DNA from: Chara braunii
Lineage: Eukaryota; Streptophyta; Charophyceae; Charales; Characeae
Assembly (NCBI GenBank): GCA_003427395.1
Contig: BFEA01000010.1
Coordinates: 1,036,146 to 1,088,369, forward strand
Direction: 5' to 3'
DNA length: 52,224 nucleotides
Below, piece by piece: positions 30,440-42,479 of this stretch (its first letter is position 1; each line of letters begins with the position of its first letter). The translations under genes and the position numbers were made by a program. The notes beneath the pieces are model-generated. The model searched no databases. It was not told the DNA's origin and saw only the letters and a program-made list of their open reading frames with translations.

Positions 30440-32500
30440 AATGGTCCTAGACTCCTAGTGTACCGGCCCGTTAATCATTCAATACTGAGCTGTCGCTCGC
30501 TCCTTTCTCCCCCTTACCCTAACTTTTCCCCCTTACCCTTACTTCTCCCGACCCCATGGTTGTACGTGTTCACTTTCCCGCCTTGATCTTCTCTCCGCTC
30601 AATCATCCTTGCTGACAGTTATCAAGAAAATCGGAGTGTGCGCGCCCCTCTCCAGTTTTGTTATCCAGGCTCAGTGGGCTCACTCTCTCTTTCTCCCTCC
30701 TTTCTTTCAGGTAGCGGATATACTCAACTTTCTCTCTTGTCAACCTCTACCCGTTCCAGTAATTACCTGTAGGTTTTGTCTCATGCAGCGCAACTGGCCG
30801 ATCGTGCCTGTGTTTGGCCCGTCTCCCAATCTCGGCTCACGTCGGCTTGCTTCGATTTTTTTCGAGGTCCTTTCTTTCCCTCTTGTTGATAGTTACCAAG
30901 AAACAGGGGAGCGAGCGATCGTTCTCAACTGTCTTGCTGCAGCTGGATCACCCCCCACTCGACTTTCTAGTAGGTGGCTGTGACCCGGCTAACCCCACTA
31001 TTTGGTGATTTTCCTACGCGAGCGGCCCCAGACCACCCGCATTATGCGACCACACTTGTTCATTCACATTCCCACTGCAACAGCCTGTAGGGCGGGACCC
31101 TGCCACAACAAAACGTCGTCCTTCCGTGACCCCTCAGCGAAGAAGATCGGACTTGGTCCTAGACTAGTGGAATGCCCCAACTCATCATGTGGCCAACTTC
31201 TGTTGACCAATCCCTTAGTGGGGGACAACCGTACCAAGGTCAATTTCACCGATCCGTAGGCCTTACCAAGGTGATCAGGCCGAGGTCGACCTAATGTGGC
31301 AACAACATCGAAGCAGCCTATGTGGCTGAGCTAGGCCTGTCGGTCCCGACGTTAGTCTCAAAACCGGTCACCGAGTCAAAGGCATTAGTAAAACTAAAAG
31401 GTAGGAATAATAATAATAATAATAATTAAAATAAGGATAAACGAGAGGGAACACAAAAAAGTTAGGGGATGAGGGGCCGTGGGTCCCACCGACCTGCGAT
31501 GTTACGCACACCCAAGCCGCGCATGGTTGCACCTCACCGTCAATACCCCACACACGCTACTCACCCGGACGAGGACCTAAACTTCCTCTTGCACGCGCGC
31601 CATCAAACGGACAAGGTTGCACTGGTGTGACTTGCAAAATTATCCAATAACTTTCTAACGTAGCTGACTTGACTAAGATCGTCATCAAGTTACATTAACT
31701 CCAAGCCTTAATTCCTCAAAACAACTAGGTAAATGTAAGTGGTAAAAAAATCTCATTTAACTCCTAACAAGAAGAGGAATCTAAAATAGTCGAATAATTG
31801 GCTCGACACTAACACGTCCCAACCTCTAATTCAACACAGCGGATAAATCTGCTTTCCACCAGCAATAATCACGGACAAAAAATAACCAAATGTCAAACTT
31901 AGAATTACACCATTCTCGGTCCTTTTGAACAATATTTTATCGTGCTGGGCACTCAGAACACCCTACCACAAGCCAAAACGCAAACTCAGTGGTGGGTTAA
32001 AATTCAGAATCTCAATCTTTATTTAGTCTTATTTCTTTTTACACGACAATCATTCAAACTCAACTCATTTATACACCCTCTTTCAAAATTTTTCTCAAAT
32101 ATCACTCTATTGTCGGGATTATTACAACGAACTAAAAGGGTAGGTTGATTGAGCTTGTTGTGCATGCCACAAACGTATCTTTATGGGTTAGGCCTCGTTA
32201 AGCCTCACATCACTGCCATTATTGTCATACGTAAGCCACTCATTTTAGTCATCTATAAAAATGGATGGGTTGGGGTATTTACTAAGTCTTCAAAATAAGC
32301 AAAATTCGTCTCTTTTGCCCATGAATTCTACCTTTATAAGTAGGATTCTTCACTTTCATCACACAGTTTGTCAATTTCATCCACAAGTTTTGCTTAGTGA
32401 GCAAGCTCTCATAGTCTTTCTTCCAAGTAAAAACTCAACGTTGTTACTTCTCAAATTTCCACACATATTGACAACGCCACTTTCAACCAAAAGTGACGTC
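30440..32500. other. No gene recognised
   Basis: Pyrimidine-rich to about 30.7 kb, mixed afterwards, and AT-rich from 31.6 kb. There is a short (AAT)n at about 31409-31428. Open frames are under 125 codons with no recognisable motif or internal homologue. Confidence 0.45.
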
Positions 32501-32504
32501 GATT

Positions 32505-32845
32505 GAAAGGTCCTCGAATCAAGTGGGTTTTTCTGCTGCAGATGACACTTCCACCGGCTATTAGTCAAAACTTAATCCTCTCAACCATGAAAATCAACAC
32601 CGCAGACTAGGCCGCTTGCAACCCATAACAAGTTAAGTAAAGGACTCTAGAACAAGTGGGTTTCCCTGCCGCAGATGACGCCTTCACCGACTATTACGTG
32701 AATAAGCAAATGGGGATGCCGATTCCTTACCCCATGCCACACACAAAAACATATGTGACTCACAACCACTGATGAAGTGATGGATTCCAGAACCAGACAG
32801 GTTTCTCTGCTGCAGATGACACCTTCACGGACGATTGAGAACCAA
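32505..32845. repeat. Three spaced copies of a ~60-bp module, ~136-bp period
   Basis: A module with GGGTTT(C/T)(C/T)CTGC(T/C)GCAGATGACRC followed by TTCACCG-like sequence begins near 32523, 32656 and 32798. A GGACTC(T/C)AGAA-like lead precedes it in two copies. Spacers between modules are less alike. Confidence 0.7.
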
Positions 32846-32879
32846 CAGATTGGCATTGCATTCTGACCGAGGATAAAAC

Positions 32880-33250
32880 TCTTACAACATAAAATCTCTT
32901 TAAGTCATCCTCCCTCTTGAGGATTAGTTACCCATAGAAAATATTTAAGTCATCCCCCCACTCTAGGATGAGCTACCCATAAAAATCCTTTAAGTCATCC
33001 TCTCACGTAAGGATAAGTTATCCATATAACCTTTGAAACATCTTCTACTTGAAGATGAGTCCAAATGGAACAAATAACCACTTAGGCCGCCATCCGGTAT
33101 GACCTCTCTCTCATTTATAACTCAATATAATTTATGGACTCTTTGAGTCTCCTAGAAATATCCCACTGATAATCATACTTTCTTCACTTCATCGAACCCT
33201 CTTTGGTTCGAACACACTTTATTCACGACTTGTCACCTTTTTCTTTCACA
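32880..33250 (-). repeat. Tandem AAGTCATCC hairpin units, related to element B
   Basis: Four units each have a pairable stem: ATCCTC/GAGGAT (32907/32919), TCATCC/GGATGA (32950/32966), ATCCT/AGGAT (32997/33010) and CATCTTC/GAAGATG (33039/33051). AAGTCATCC precedes and a GTTACCCATA-like linker follows. Further hairpins are GACTC-TTT-GAGTC near 33138 and TCGAACC/GGTTCGA near 33193. The last CATCTTC unit and the GACTC hairpin occur in element B, so this is probably a diverged fragment of it. Confidence 0.65.
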
Positions 33251-34328
33251 TTGTTGACTCTTTCTTTCTTGTATGTCGATTAAAATAAAACACAGAAAAT
33301 TAAACACAAGACCACAATGATCAGAATGTTAATGACAACCAAAACTCGCATGATTCTGCAATCCGAGGGAATCAAAACCCATACCGGAATGGTTCCCCAG
33401 CAAAAAATCAGATTATCTCGAGTTTGAAATCCTCACAAATCTCAAACCATCACAAATCAAAGTCTCAATCAAAAAGTAAATTACCTTATATAGTGTACCA
33501 TAGAGATCATTAACTCATATACGAAAAATGATCTCAAACGTTCTCGCAGAGATAAGTTAGCATCAATGTACGGACTGCCGAACCTTTCACGACCTCCACT
33601 TGCATCCAGCAAAAACTAGAACAAACTAAGAGAGTTGATAGTCTGATCCAGAACCCTCATCCAGAATCAGGGTTATATACAATGTAAATCCTATATATCA
33701 TTAAGCTCATAGACTCAACTTTAAAAACAAAATAAGCAGGTAATCGCTTATCAGTCTAGCAGGTGATTTTTCTGCACCGTCATAACATTCTAAGTGTTTA
33801 TTTATAAGTCATTCAAAACTGCTGACATTACTCTGCCTCTCTCCTATTATGGATGAGATAAGTAAAGTGATGATAACTATTGGGAGAAACCAACCCTTGT
33901 CTAAAGAAAACGATATCACCCTTGAACTCCTCCCTTTGCCATCTTGCATCTGCGAGGGTTATGACCAACCTTTCCACAACAACCACATACTATCTTTGAC
34001 CACTGTTCTCGCCGCTTGCTATTCAATCCAACTTGCATCTGACGATGCACCCTTGTTAACATACTCCTTTTTTGGAGCAGATGCAATGGGAGGTAGGGCT
34101 ATACCAACTTGGAATCTTCGCTTCTCTTTTCGCTTTCTGCTTGAGACGTCAATGTTCCCTCACAGGTATGAGTCGCGATATTCCTCATTTTAGCCTGCAT
34201 CGCTTTTCTCTTAGTACATGATTTTTTTTTCTTCTCCTTAATCCATTTATGATTCTGCTGGATGATCTTAGCGTCCTTCTGAAATTCACCTTTCATACCC
34301 TTAGAGGTGTTTGTTGCAACTTCACCTG

Positions 34329-34931
34329 TCATTTTGCCAAACTCGTTTTTCCCATAATTTTTCGACTTTTTTCTTCTCCTTGCTTCCCGCAGAGTATGAT
34401 AGAGGTGTTTATCAAAATCGCTCTCGTATTTTGTTTCATATAACTTTTTTTTTCAGTCCAACGAATCAAATCTCGCTGCTCTGCACACGAAAAGTTTATA
34501 AGGAATACGAAACACTTGTCATATTCAAACAAGGCCCAGACTCTACGGGAAGAGCGTTCGTAGTTTGCCAAAAATTATCGTACTGACACATAATTGAACC
34601 GATGTATCTTCTCAAGATCGTTTTTGGTCAGTTTTTCCTCACCTAGCCTGTATGTATCCCAGATGTCATTATGAAACTTTCTCCATTACGACCCTCCTCT
34701 CCTAATCAATCCACTGACTTCCTCCTTCAGGTCTATGTGGATATGTTTTATAACCTCTCTTAGCATATGCTCCTCATTCCACTTGCAGTGGAACGCTATC
34801 TGCCCAAACTTGTCAAGAAAGTCAGAAACATTGTCGCGCTCCCAATCTCGTAGACACACCAGATAGGTGAGTTTTTTTACCCCAATAGTCCCTTGAGATC
34901 CTACTATCTCGAGATCCCTCGACCCCATCAC
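34329..34931 (-). pseudogene. Possible retroelement gag-like fragment
   Basis: One minus-strand frame from 34931 reads VCLRDWERDNVSDFLDKFGQ, then IAFHCKWNEEHMLREVIKHI and DLKEEVSGLI. It meets a stop near 34686 and another near 34575, and remains readable to 34329. The helical pattern around D-x-FLDKF, KWNEE and LKEEV resembles the gag region of plant LTR retrotransposons. There is no CCHC knuckle, protease or RT nearby, so the call rests on pattern alone. A lysine-rich frame in another phase follows at 34332-34099. Confidence 0.35.
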
Positions 34932-35267
34932 CTGTTAGGGTCGAGACTCAAAAGGAGTCACGTAAGTGGATAAATAAATATTATAGAATATACTCCACTA
35001 AAATTACCCCATCAATCACCATACGAGTGTTTACGAGGACCTATTTAGAACGACAACGGTACCGAATGGAGCCTTTGAACAAATGTCCACTTAAAAATAA
35101 ATCAGAAATATTCAGTGATAAGATGAGTGAGGACGCCGCCCGACCGGTTGGGCCCGGGGGGGGCGCTAAGGTAAACCTGGCGGGTCGAAAAACCCACATG
35201 TGGTTAACCAGGGGTGTTACTTTCGACGAATTTCATACCGAATTGCACTGAAACTATCATATTATGC

Positions 35268-35269
<2 letters not shown>

Positions 35270-35343
<74 letters not shown>

Positions 35344-35377
35344 GCCCTTTTTTCCTTTTTTTTTTTAACCTCCTTTT

Positions 35378-35411
<34 letters not shown>
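35270..35411. repeat. Long poly-T tracts
   Basis: About 70 T residues at 35271-35342, then T-rich sequence, then about 30 more to 35411. On the minus strand this is a poly-A, as left by a retroposed transcript or by slippage. No parent sequence is recognisable next to it. Confidence 0.9.
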
Positions 35412-35412
<1 letters not shown>

Positions 35413-35942
35413 TGATATATATGTGCTTTAGGTACGTCATGTTTGCAGTTTTGACATGTTTGGATCAATAATGAAAAAGTTGGCATTTCTTTGAATTCGT
35501 TGGACGCTTCATTTTAACTCGGACAATGTCTTTGTGTTAGGGTTTCATAGTGTTTTTTTGTTTTTTTGTTTTTTTCGTTCTTTTTGGCCTGTTTTCTTTT
35601 TTGATGTTTGCACTATGGTCTCATATCATTTGTTTTTAAAATTTTTGATGAAATTCGCACCGCAATTGCCAACGAAAACGGTGAATATTTGGGCCTCCGT
35701 TAACCGTCTCTCAAAAAAATGCCCAAAAATATATATATATATATATATATTCTAAAACCAGGGTCATTCTGCGCTTGGCGAGAAGACCTCGAATCTGCAA
35801 TAAAATCTTGGTTTTTTTTTTGGGGGGGAGGGTTATGCGTTTGGTCTGGGTGGGGGGTGCTGGGGTTGAGGGGGTGTCTGTGATGTGGGGCAAATGCCCT
35901 TTTTTTTTTTTTTTTTGGTAAGGGGTGATTGTGTATACAAGC

Positions 35943-35981
<39 letters not shown>

Positions 35982-37310
35982 GATCCCCTTAACACGGCTC
36001 AGACGGGCCATGCAGACTATTTGAAGGGTCCTCACAGCCATGTAGCGCAAACCCCCCCACCAGGATCGAGGCAGACAGTGAATATGAAGTAGAGCACGAG
36101 CTGGCCGAAAATATACTCAAGATTCGAATTCAGTTCTGTGTTTCAACAATTATGGGTTGCTCATGTAGCTAGGCCCCATTGATCTCTACACGTGATTCTT
36201 AGGGCTTGGCTGCACTACTCAAGAAATGTGCAAAATTCGAATGAATCTTCTGCAGAACATGGAATAATACGCCACCATATGTTTTGTCTTTTGTGCATTT
36301 GGTGAGTAGAGACCCTCAAAGCCACTGCACGTATTCCTAAGAAAAGAAAAACGGAAAAAGAAAAGAAAAGCGAGAAAAAAGAAAAATTGTGACCCATAAC
36401 CTAGATGTGTCGGGCACACCATGAAGCTGAAGGTACTGCGAGGTGGGCCACGAGCCATAATTGGCTCGCGTGTCTAACCACTGGGAGATCCAGCAGCAAT
36501 CTCCAATACCTTGAGAAACTCTGAGCAAGTCTCTAGATCCCCGGCCTCCAGTATCATTTTTTTTTAATTTTATTTTTTTACAAATCAACTTTGCATTCCA
36601 TTAACAAAACCAAAAACGAGGCCGGGAATCCCTCCACAATCCAACCCGAAAAAAGGGAACAGTGACCGATGGGACCATTACCCAGATTATGGTGCAGGCG
36701 TTGGGGATTTTAGTCCAGTAGCAGAATTGGCCGAATCCTGACCGCTGCTCTGACATTCCCCAACCCTGAGAAAAAAAAGGAAAAAAGAAGAAAAATCCCT
36801 CATGGACTGCGAAATCCAAAACAATCCACAAAAGGAATCGATTCATAAATTGCCCTCACGACCATAAAAACCATACAAGAACCAAAATGAATGAGGCTAA
36901 TTCTACCACTCTTACCCTAAAAATAGGAATTAAGAGCACCAAGTTACGTACCTCGAACTGTCACAGCTAAGTTCCAATTATATCTAAAATATTATACTAT
37001 GTAAGTTGCAGTTGTTTGGCCTACTTACCTACTCTGCCCCTAAATACGGGAACGGAATTGCCGCTCCCTCCTCAGATCTTCCCAACTGTCTGTCTACTGC
37101 GATCCACCAAGAGAAGCCCAACCAACCGAGCAAGTCAGGTTGCTTGCCCTCAGGAGAGGGAGGCTACCCGGGTACGGTGCCTTGTGGTTTTGCTTCCTGG
37201 GGTACCAATCTCCCTAATCTGACCTTGCGACGGGTCGGAGCAGGGGAGCGAGTTGTCAGAGTGCTCACCTTGAATTATGCCACTTGATGCAAAACTCCCT
37301 TCCAAGTCTA
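35412..37310. other. No gene recognised; short simple repeats
   Basis: Contains (AT)n at 35730-35750, a T17 run at about 35900, (GA)n at 35945-35976 and several A-rich stretches. Frames are short and without domains. Confidence 0.5.
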
Positions 37311-37317
37311 ATCTCCT

Positions 37318-38460
37318 TTACTTACTTGGTGTGATGGATCGTGAACCCGCAGTGTCATTCGCTGCTCCTTTCAGAGGAAGTCTGGGATCTTGTCCCATGT
37401 TGACGCTTCCGTCTGGATGGCCTGATGGTGGTGTAGATACTTGTCCTTCTTGCTGAGGAGTCCTTGAGGTTGCCGGTTGTTGGCCCGAATTACCAACTGG
37501 GATGACACCCGTTGCTGAGTGTACAGCCGGGGAGGGGAAGTCCCCCATTCTGGAACAGTTGTGCTGGGTACAACGTCGATAATCCTCCTTGCTAGGGTAT
37601 CCATGGCATGAATGCGTGACCCGTACCATTTGGCATCCCGTACATTGGCATGTGAGCACCATGTTGAGCGATCGTTGGATCAAATGCTGGATTGAATGCT
37701 GGATTGAATCGCGAGCTCGAGAAGCCTGGAAAAACGGGTCCTAGAGGGACACCACTCTGTCCCATCGCTGCTCTCAACAACGTCTGCGATGGAGAGGTGC
37801 CCAGATGACTCATAGGGCCAGAATATGCTGGTTGTTGCTATTGACCATGTTGTTGAGGTTGACCGTTGCGCTGATTACCTTGCTGAAAGTAAGCGCCTTG
37901 AGGAGTCCCTTGATTGACTTGGTTTCCTTGGCTGCCTTGACTGTTTGCTTGTTGGCCTGTACCTCCTCTTCTACACTCGTTCGCTGTATGGAAGAAGGCT
38001 CAACAACACCGACATCGAGGAGTATCCGACGAAGCAAGTTTAACTTCTAATTCGTCGCCCTCGGAGGTAACGACCCAAATTTTGTCTTTCATATTCGGAC
38101 GTGAATTTGGGTTGATATAGAATTTCACGTTGATAAGAGAGGGTTTCAGTCTATCTGGTTCTATAGGATGTCTACGTATGACTGGTCCTATAGCCTTGCT
38201 CACTTAAGCCTCAAGATAAAAGAATGAGTCGAGTAACACTTGTACAACAATGACCCAGAAGGATTGAAAATCTTCCTCACGTCTCTGCTCTTTCAGTTGA
38301 ACCTTTGTTAGCCTTTGTTTGAATTCCAGTCTATAGGTAGTAGAACCTATAGTTATCTCGTCCTGACCTTTTGTGATAAGCCATGGTGCAATCGCACTGT
38401 TCTTAGCTACATAGGAGACTACGTTAGGGCTACATAAGAGACCACGTTAGGACTTTCACA
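37318..38460 (-). pseudogene. Second LINE ORF1 copy, 5'-truncated and full of stops
   Basis: This aligns with residues about 130-280 of the ORF1 at 4.2-5.2 kb plus its linker. Matching pieces are YVAKNSAIAPWLITKG, KEQRREED, SKAIGPVIRRHPIEPDR and NMKDKIWVVTSEGDELEV. The knuckle lies around 38014-37973 as C-x2-C-x4-H-x4-C, with TGA (38002-38000) in place of an Arg codon. Other in-frame stops are TAA 38206-38204, TAG 37840-37838 and TAG 37594-37592. A Gln/Asn-rich tail and a FNPAFNPAFDP repeat follow. A frame change near 37.6 kb leads to a last piece ending at 37318. Protein identity to the first copy is roughly 55-60% by eye, so they are old relatives and not one recent duplication. The endonuclease and RT are absent. 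Confidence 0.8.
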
Positions 38461-38589
38461 CCCCTTGCTTCAGCCATACAAACCTCAACCTTAGCGCATC
38501 CTTCCACCAAATAAAATACTCAGTATCTTTATTAAATGACCACTCAATAAAGTCCGGGTAAAAACACAATAAAACATTTCAAACCACAG

Positions 38590-41500
38590 GGCTAAGATCT
38601 TTAGGTTGAGTGGCAAAAGTGGATTGGAGTTGAATCGTAGACCGACGAATCGGCAACCGACCTGTTATCAGTGATAACAGAAGATGATCCTTGTAGGATC
38701 AAACTGAATCTAGCCCAAATCTTGAATCAATCGATCAAGAGGATCTGTAACACAAGACAGACCAATCCCCAGGCTAGATCTATAAGTCCATGGTGAATAT
38801 TCTCCATATCACGATCCCACCGAAATCGTTTTACTTAACTAAGTCTGAATCTACCTCTAAGCCAGTGCCTAAAGCAAAGGTAGACCAATGACAGAATCTT
38901 CCCTATTCAGGGTGGATAGCCATAACCGTCACCTGTCAAAATATAATCTATCTCCTTTAAACTAAGAAAATTTCGGCAGCGTTTCCCGTATGGAAAGTGC
39001 CTTTCCAAAATTTATTTTAGCCCAAACATGAAAACAGAAATAGTCTTCAACTTTTTAAAGTCCAAATTTTGTCCCTGAATTAGCAAAAATTTGGGCAGCA
39101 CTCCCTTTAGAAAAGAAGACTTCCCAAATTTCTACTAAGCCATATATATAATTTAGACAGGTTGAACTTTAAAAAGTCAAAATTTGACTAACTCATTGGA
39201 TTTCCAAAAATTTCGACAATGCTTCCCGTAGAGAAAGTAGCTTACCAAAATTTATACAAAGCCAAGTATAACAAATGATCTCAGAGAATGCAAAAATTGA
39301 CCTAAGTAAAAATAGAGTTAGCTCAGAAAATGCAAAAATTGAACTAACTCCTATCGCTCTAGCACGTGGCGAGCAGCTAAAGCGACTACCTGTCAAACTG
39401 GAACTTAGACTAAGTAGAGGCCTCACTCAGCCACATGCAGGTCAAACCACAATGGTAAGTACTCTCACCAACCCAAGGGTTAAACCTTGTCAAACAATAG
39501 TTCATAATCTTTCATGAGTTGTCCCTTTATACCCATCTTACATAAGGCATAAAGTCAGGCCACCCAAACTTATGGGACATGCTTAACCTTGCCATCGAGT
39601 ATACATAAAACAGAGGGCACAACTACTTCTCTCTTCTTTGGGCATATGAATAGGCCATTCTAGTCGCCCTGAACTGTTTAATAGCCAGGTTGTATATATC
39701 TCTCTGAACTTGATCTTCAAAGCGGGCGTAGGACTGAGTCATTCGTCTTAGAAGAAAATGCTCAGTTGGCCCAACTTACCCTCAGTTATACTCTTAGTTA
39801 TACTCTCTTCAGATTTTGATAAGCTATAGTCAGACTACCTAAGCTTATAGAATAGTCTGACTAGCCTGTTCTTAAATAAGATAGTAATAAAATATAGCTA
39901 ATTTATAACCTTTGGGTTCCAGCACGTGCGGGGCATTGGGCCAGACTACCTAAACTTATAGAATAATCTGACTCTCTGCATGGTTCATTCCTCTCTGATC
40001 CAATTTGTGCGCGGCATGGGGTCAAGGTCGCCCAAACTTATGAAATGACCTTGTCCTCTACCAAAGTTACTCCCTTAGAATAAAAGCAAGAAGAGGCTGA
40101 ACCACCTAAACTTATAAAATGGCCCAGACCTCCTCGTTCAGAACCAAATAAACAGGAAAGAAACCCAAATAAAACAAGGCAACCAAGCCACCCAAACTTA
40201 TGGGACATGCTTGACTCTTGAAAAATCAACCACAGACAGCCCTCGCAAGTTAGAGCAATCAAACCACCCAAACTTATGGGGCATGTCTGATTCTCCAAGC
40301 AATTCAAAACTAAGCACAACACTAGGTCTCCCCGAACATATGGGGACTTCCCAACCTTAATGACCTAGTCAAACTTTATGCAAAACTGCCTTCCTCCCAA
40401 CCTTCCCCCAGATGCAAACCCCTTTTTCACAATCTGCTTTCACGCAACCAATAAACTGAAACTTGAAATTGCACACACATTGCTTTACTTGGTCTGGGCT
40501 ACGTCATGAAAGCCACACCCAAAGTCAAATATAAGGCACACGCTATACACTCAGTCAACTCATAGAAAGAAGTACAGGTAGGGGTTATAACTGGGTTTAT
40601 AGAGGGAGTTAGGAAATCACCGCTGAGTTCCCTGCCTCCAGAACTCCTCCTGAGTTCCGGCAGAGCTCCCACAATGGGTGGGCTGACTCCCCACATAGTT
40701 TTGCTGCGATCCTCCGGGTTGCGATCCCGCCTGCCGCCTTCCTCTCGTAACAGGATTAGACTAAGATTAAGAAGGGCAGAATAATCAGGGTTTGAGACTC
40801 TCAGATTCAAGGAGGGTGCTCTCAAACTCGCGCGAGAGGGCCTTGGTTCCTTCACTCGCCTGAGGGCCCCACAATGATGGCGAAGTCGCAGCAGCTTGAC
40901 CAAACTGAAGCCCAATAATCAAGCGATGACCCCCTGACGATCTCCAAAATTTCAGCAAAAGCTCCCCACTAGCCAATTTATAACTTTTGGGTTGCAGCAG
41001 GTGTGGTATTGTGTAGACTACGTAAACTTATAGAATAGTCTGACTCCTCGTTCAGAACCAAATAAGCTTATAGAATGACCCAGACCTCCTCGTTCAGAAC
41101 CAAATAAACAAGAATGAAACCCAAATCAAACAAGGCAAGCANGCCACCCAAACTTATGGGACATGCTTGACTCCTGAAAAATCAACCACAGACAGCCCTC
41201 GCAAGTTAGAGCAAGCAAACCACCCAAACTTATGGGGCATGTCTGATTCTCCAAGCAATTCAAAACTAAGCACAGCACCGGGTCTCCCCAAACTTATGGG
41301 GACGTCCCAGCCTTAATGACCCAGTCAAACTTTATGCAAAACTGCCTTCCTCCCAACCTTCCCACAAATGCAAACCCCTTTTTCACAATCTGCTTTCACG
41401 CAACCAATAAACTGAAACTTGAAATTGCACACACATCCCTTTATTTGGTCTGGGTTACGTCCTTAAAGCCACACCCAAAGTCAAATATAGGGCACACGCA

Positions 41501-41935
41501 ATACACTCAGTCAACTCATAGAAAGAAGTACAAGTAGGGGTTATGACTGGGTTTATAGAGGGGGTTCGAAAATCACCGCCTAGTTTCCTGCCTCCAGAAC
41601 TCCTCCTGAGTTCCGACAAAGCTCCCACAATGAGTGGGCTGACTCCCCACAGAGTCTTGTTGCGGTCCTACGGGTTACAATCCCGCCTGCCGCCTTCCTT
41701 TCGTAACAGGATTAGACTTAGAATAAGAAGGGCAGAATAAGCAGGGTTTGAGACTCTCAGATTCAAGGAGGATGCTCTCATACTCGCGCGAGAGGGTCTT
41801 GGTTCCTTAACTCGCCTGAGGGCCCCGCAATGATGGCCAAGTCGCAGCAGCTTGACCAAACTGAAGCCCAATAATCAAGCGATGACCCCCTGACGATCTC
41901 CCAAATTCCAGCAATAGCTCCCCACTTCAATAGCT
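38590..41935 (-). mobile_element. Element C' (inverted copy of element C)
   Basis: On the minus strand the order matches 24600-27060: AAGGCGGCAGGCGGGATCGC, GTGGGGAGTCAGCCCACCC, stem-loop units, CACGTGCTAGAGC, the ~120-bp array and three hairpins. It holds a direct internal duplication, 39899-40970 and 40974-41935, both ending at AGCTCCCCACT. One ambiguous base (N) lies at 41142. Frames on both strands that recur in the two halves are not supported as genes. Confidence 0.8.
39560..41310 (-). other. Stem-loop series with conserved core (element C')
   Basis: On the plus strand the core reads CC(C/T)AAACTTAT(G/A)G. It occurs near 39562, 39839, 39949, 40030, 40104, 40189, 40264, 40330, 41018, 41144, 41221 and 41285. 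Perfect arms include AGTCAGACTA 39828-39837 with TAGTCTGACT 39853-39862 (10 bp), CAAGGTC 40023-40029 with GACCTTG 40047-40053 (7 bp), and CAAGC 40184-40188 with GCTTG 40209-40213. AATCAAAC 40257-40264 pairs with GTCTGATT 40285-40292 except for one mismatch. Confidence 0.85.
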
Positions 41936-42479
41936 TCAATCCCTTTTTTCACGGTTCGTGACCCAAACCATAATGGCCGCTGCCGAAAGTGCCGGCTATA
42001 AGTCAGAGGCAGCTGCTTTCCCTCTCGCCACATTGAAGCAATGGCATGGCTTGACTAGCCGCGTGGCGGCAGAGCCCCCGCCGATACCAGTTGCGCAGCC
42101 TCTTCCAAGCCCTAGTTGGCATCAACCTGCAGACGGACTCGCACTCCTCCGATCCGGATGAGGAACATCGCACTGACCAATCGGCTGCCCCTCAATCCGT
42201 AGTTTGTTATACGGTAGTGAGCAGTGTGCTTTTCACCAGGTAAGTTTATGCTCCTGACTACGCAAGTACGTACTGCCCCATTCACTTGGCTGCCCTCAGG
42301 TTGGCCCCTCAACTAGACTTCGACGCCTTCCACATGCCAGCCCTTGAGGTAGGTCTCTCGATCCAACCTGACGGAGTGAGTGGGGGACCGGCCAAGAGAT
42401 AAGTCTCTGCCCTTACGGCCCTTCACACTACTCCCACTATTAGGATGAGCAACATAGGATGAATCTTCCGCTGGAACGC

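Noticed and set aside
32880-33060. CRISPR array
   Set aside because: Repeats are short and diverged, the variable parts are self-complementary and not spacer-like, and the sequence is eukaryotic.
34099-34332. Lysine-rich 77-codon minus-strand frame as a nuclear protein
   Set aside because: It follows the gag-like remnant in another phase, and its lysines come from A-rich simple sequence.
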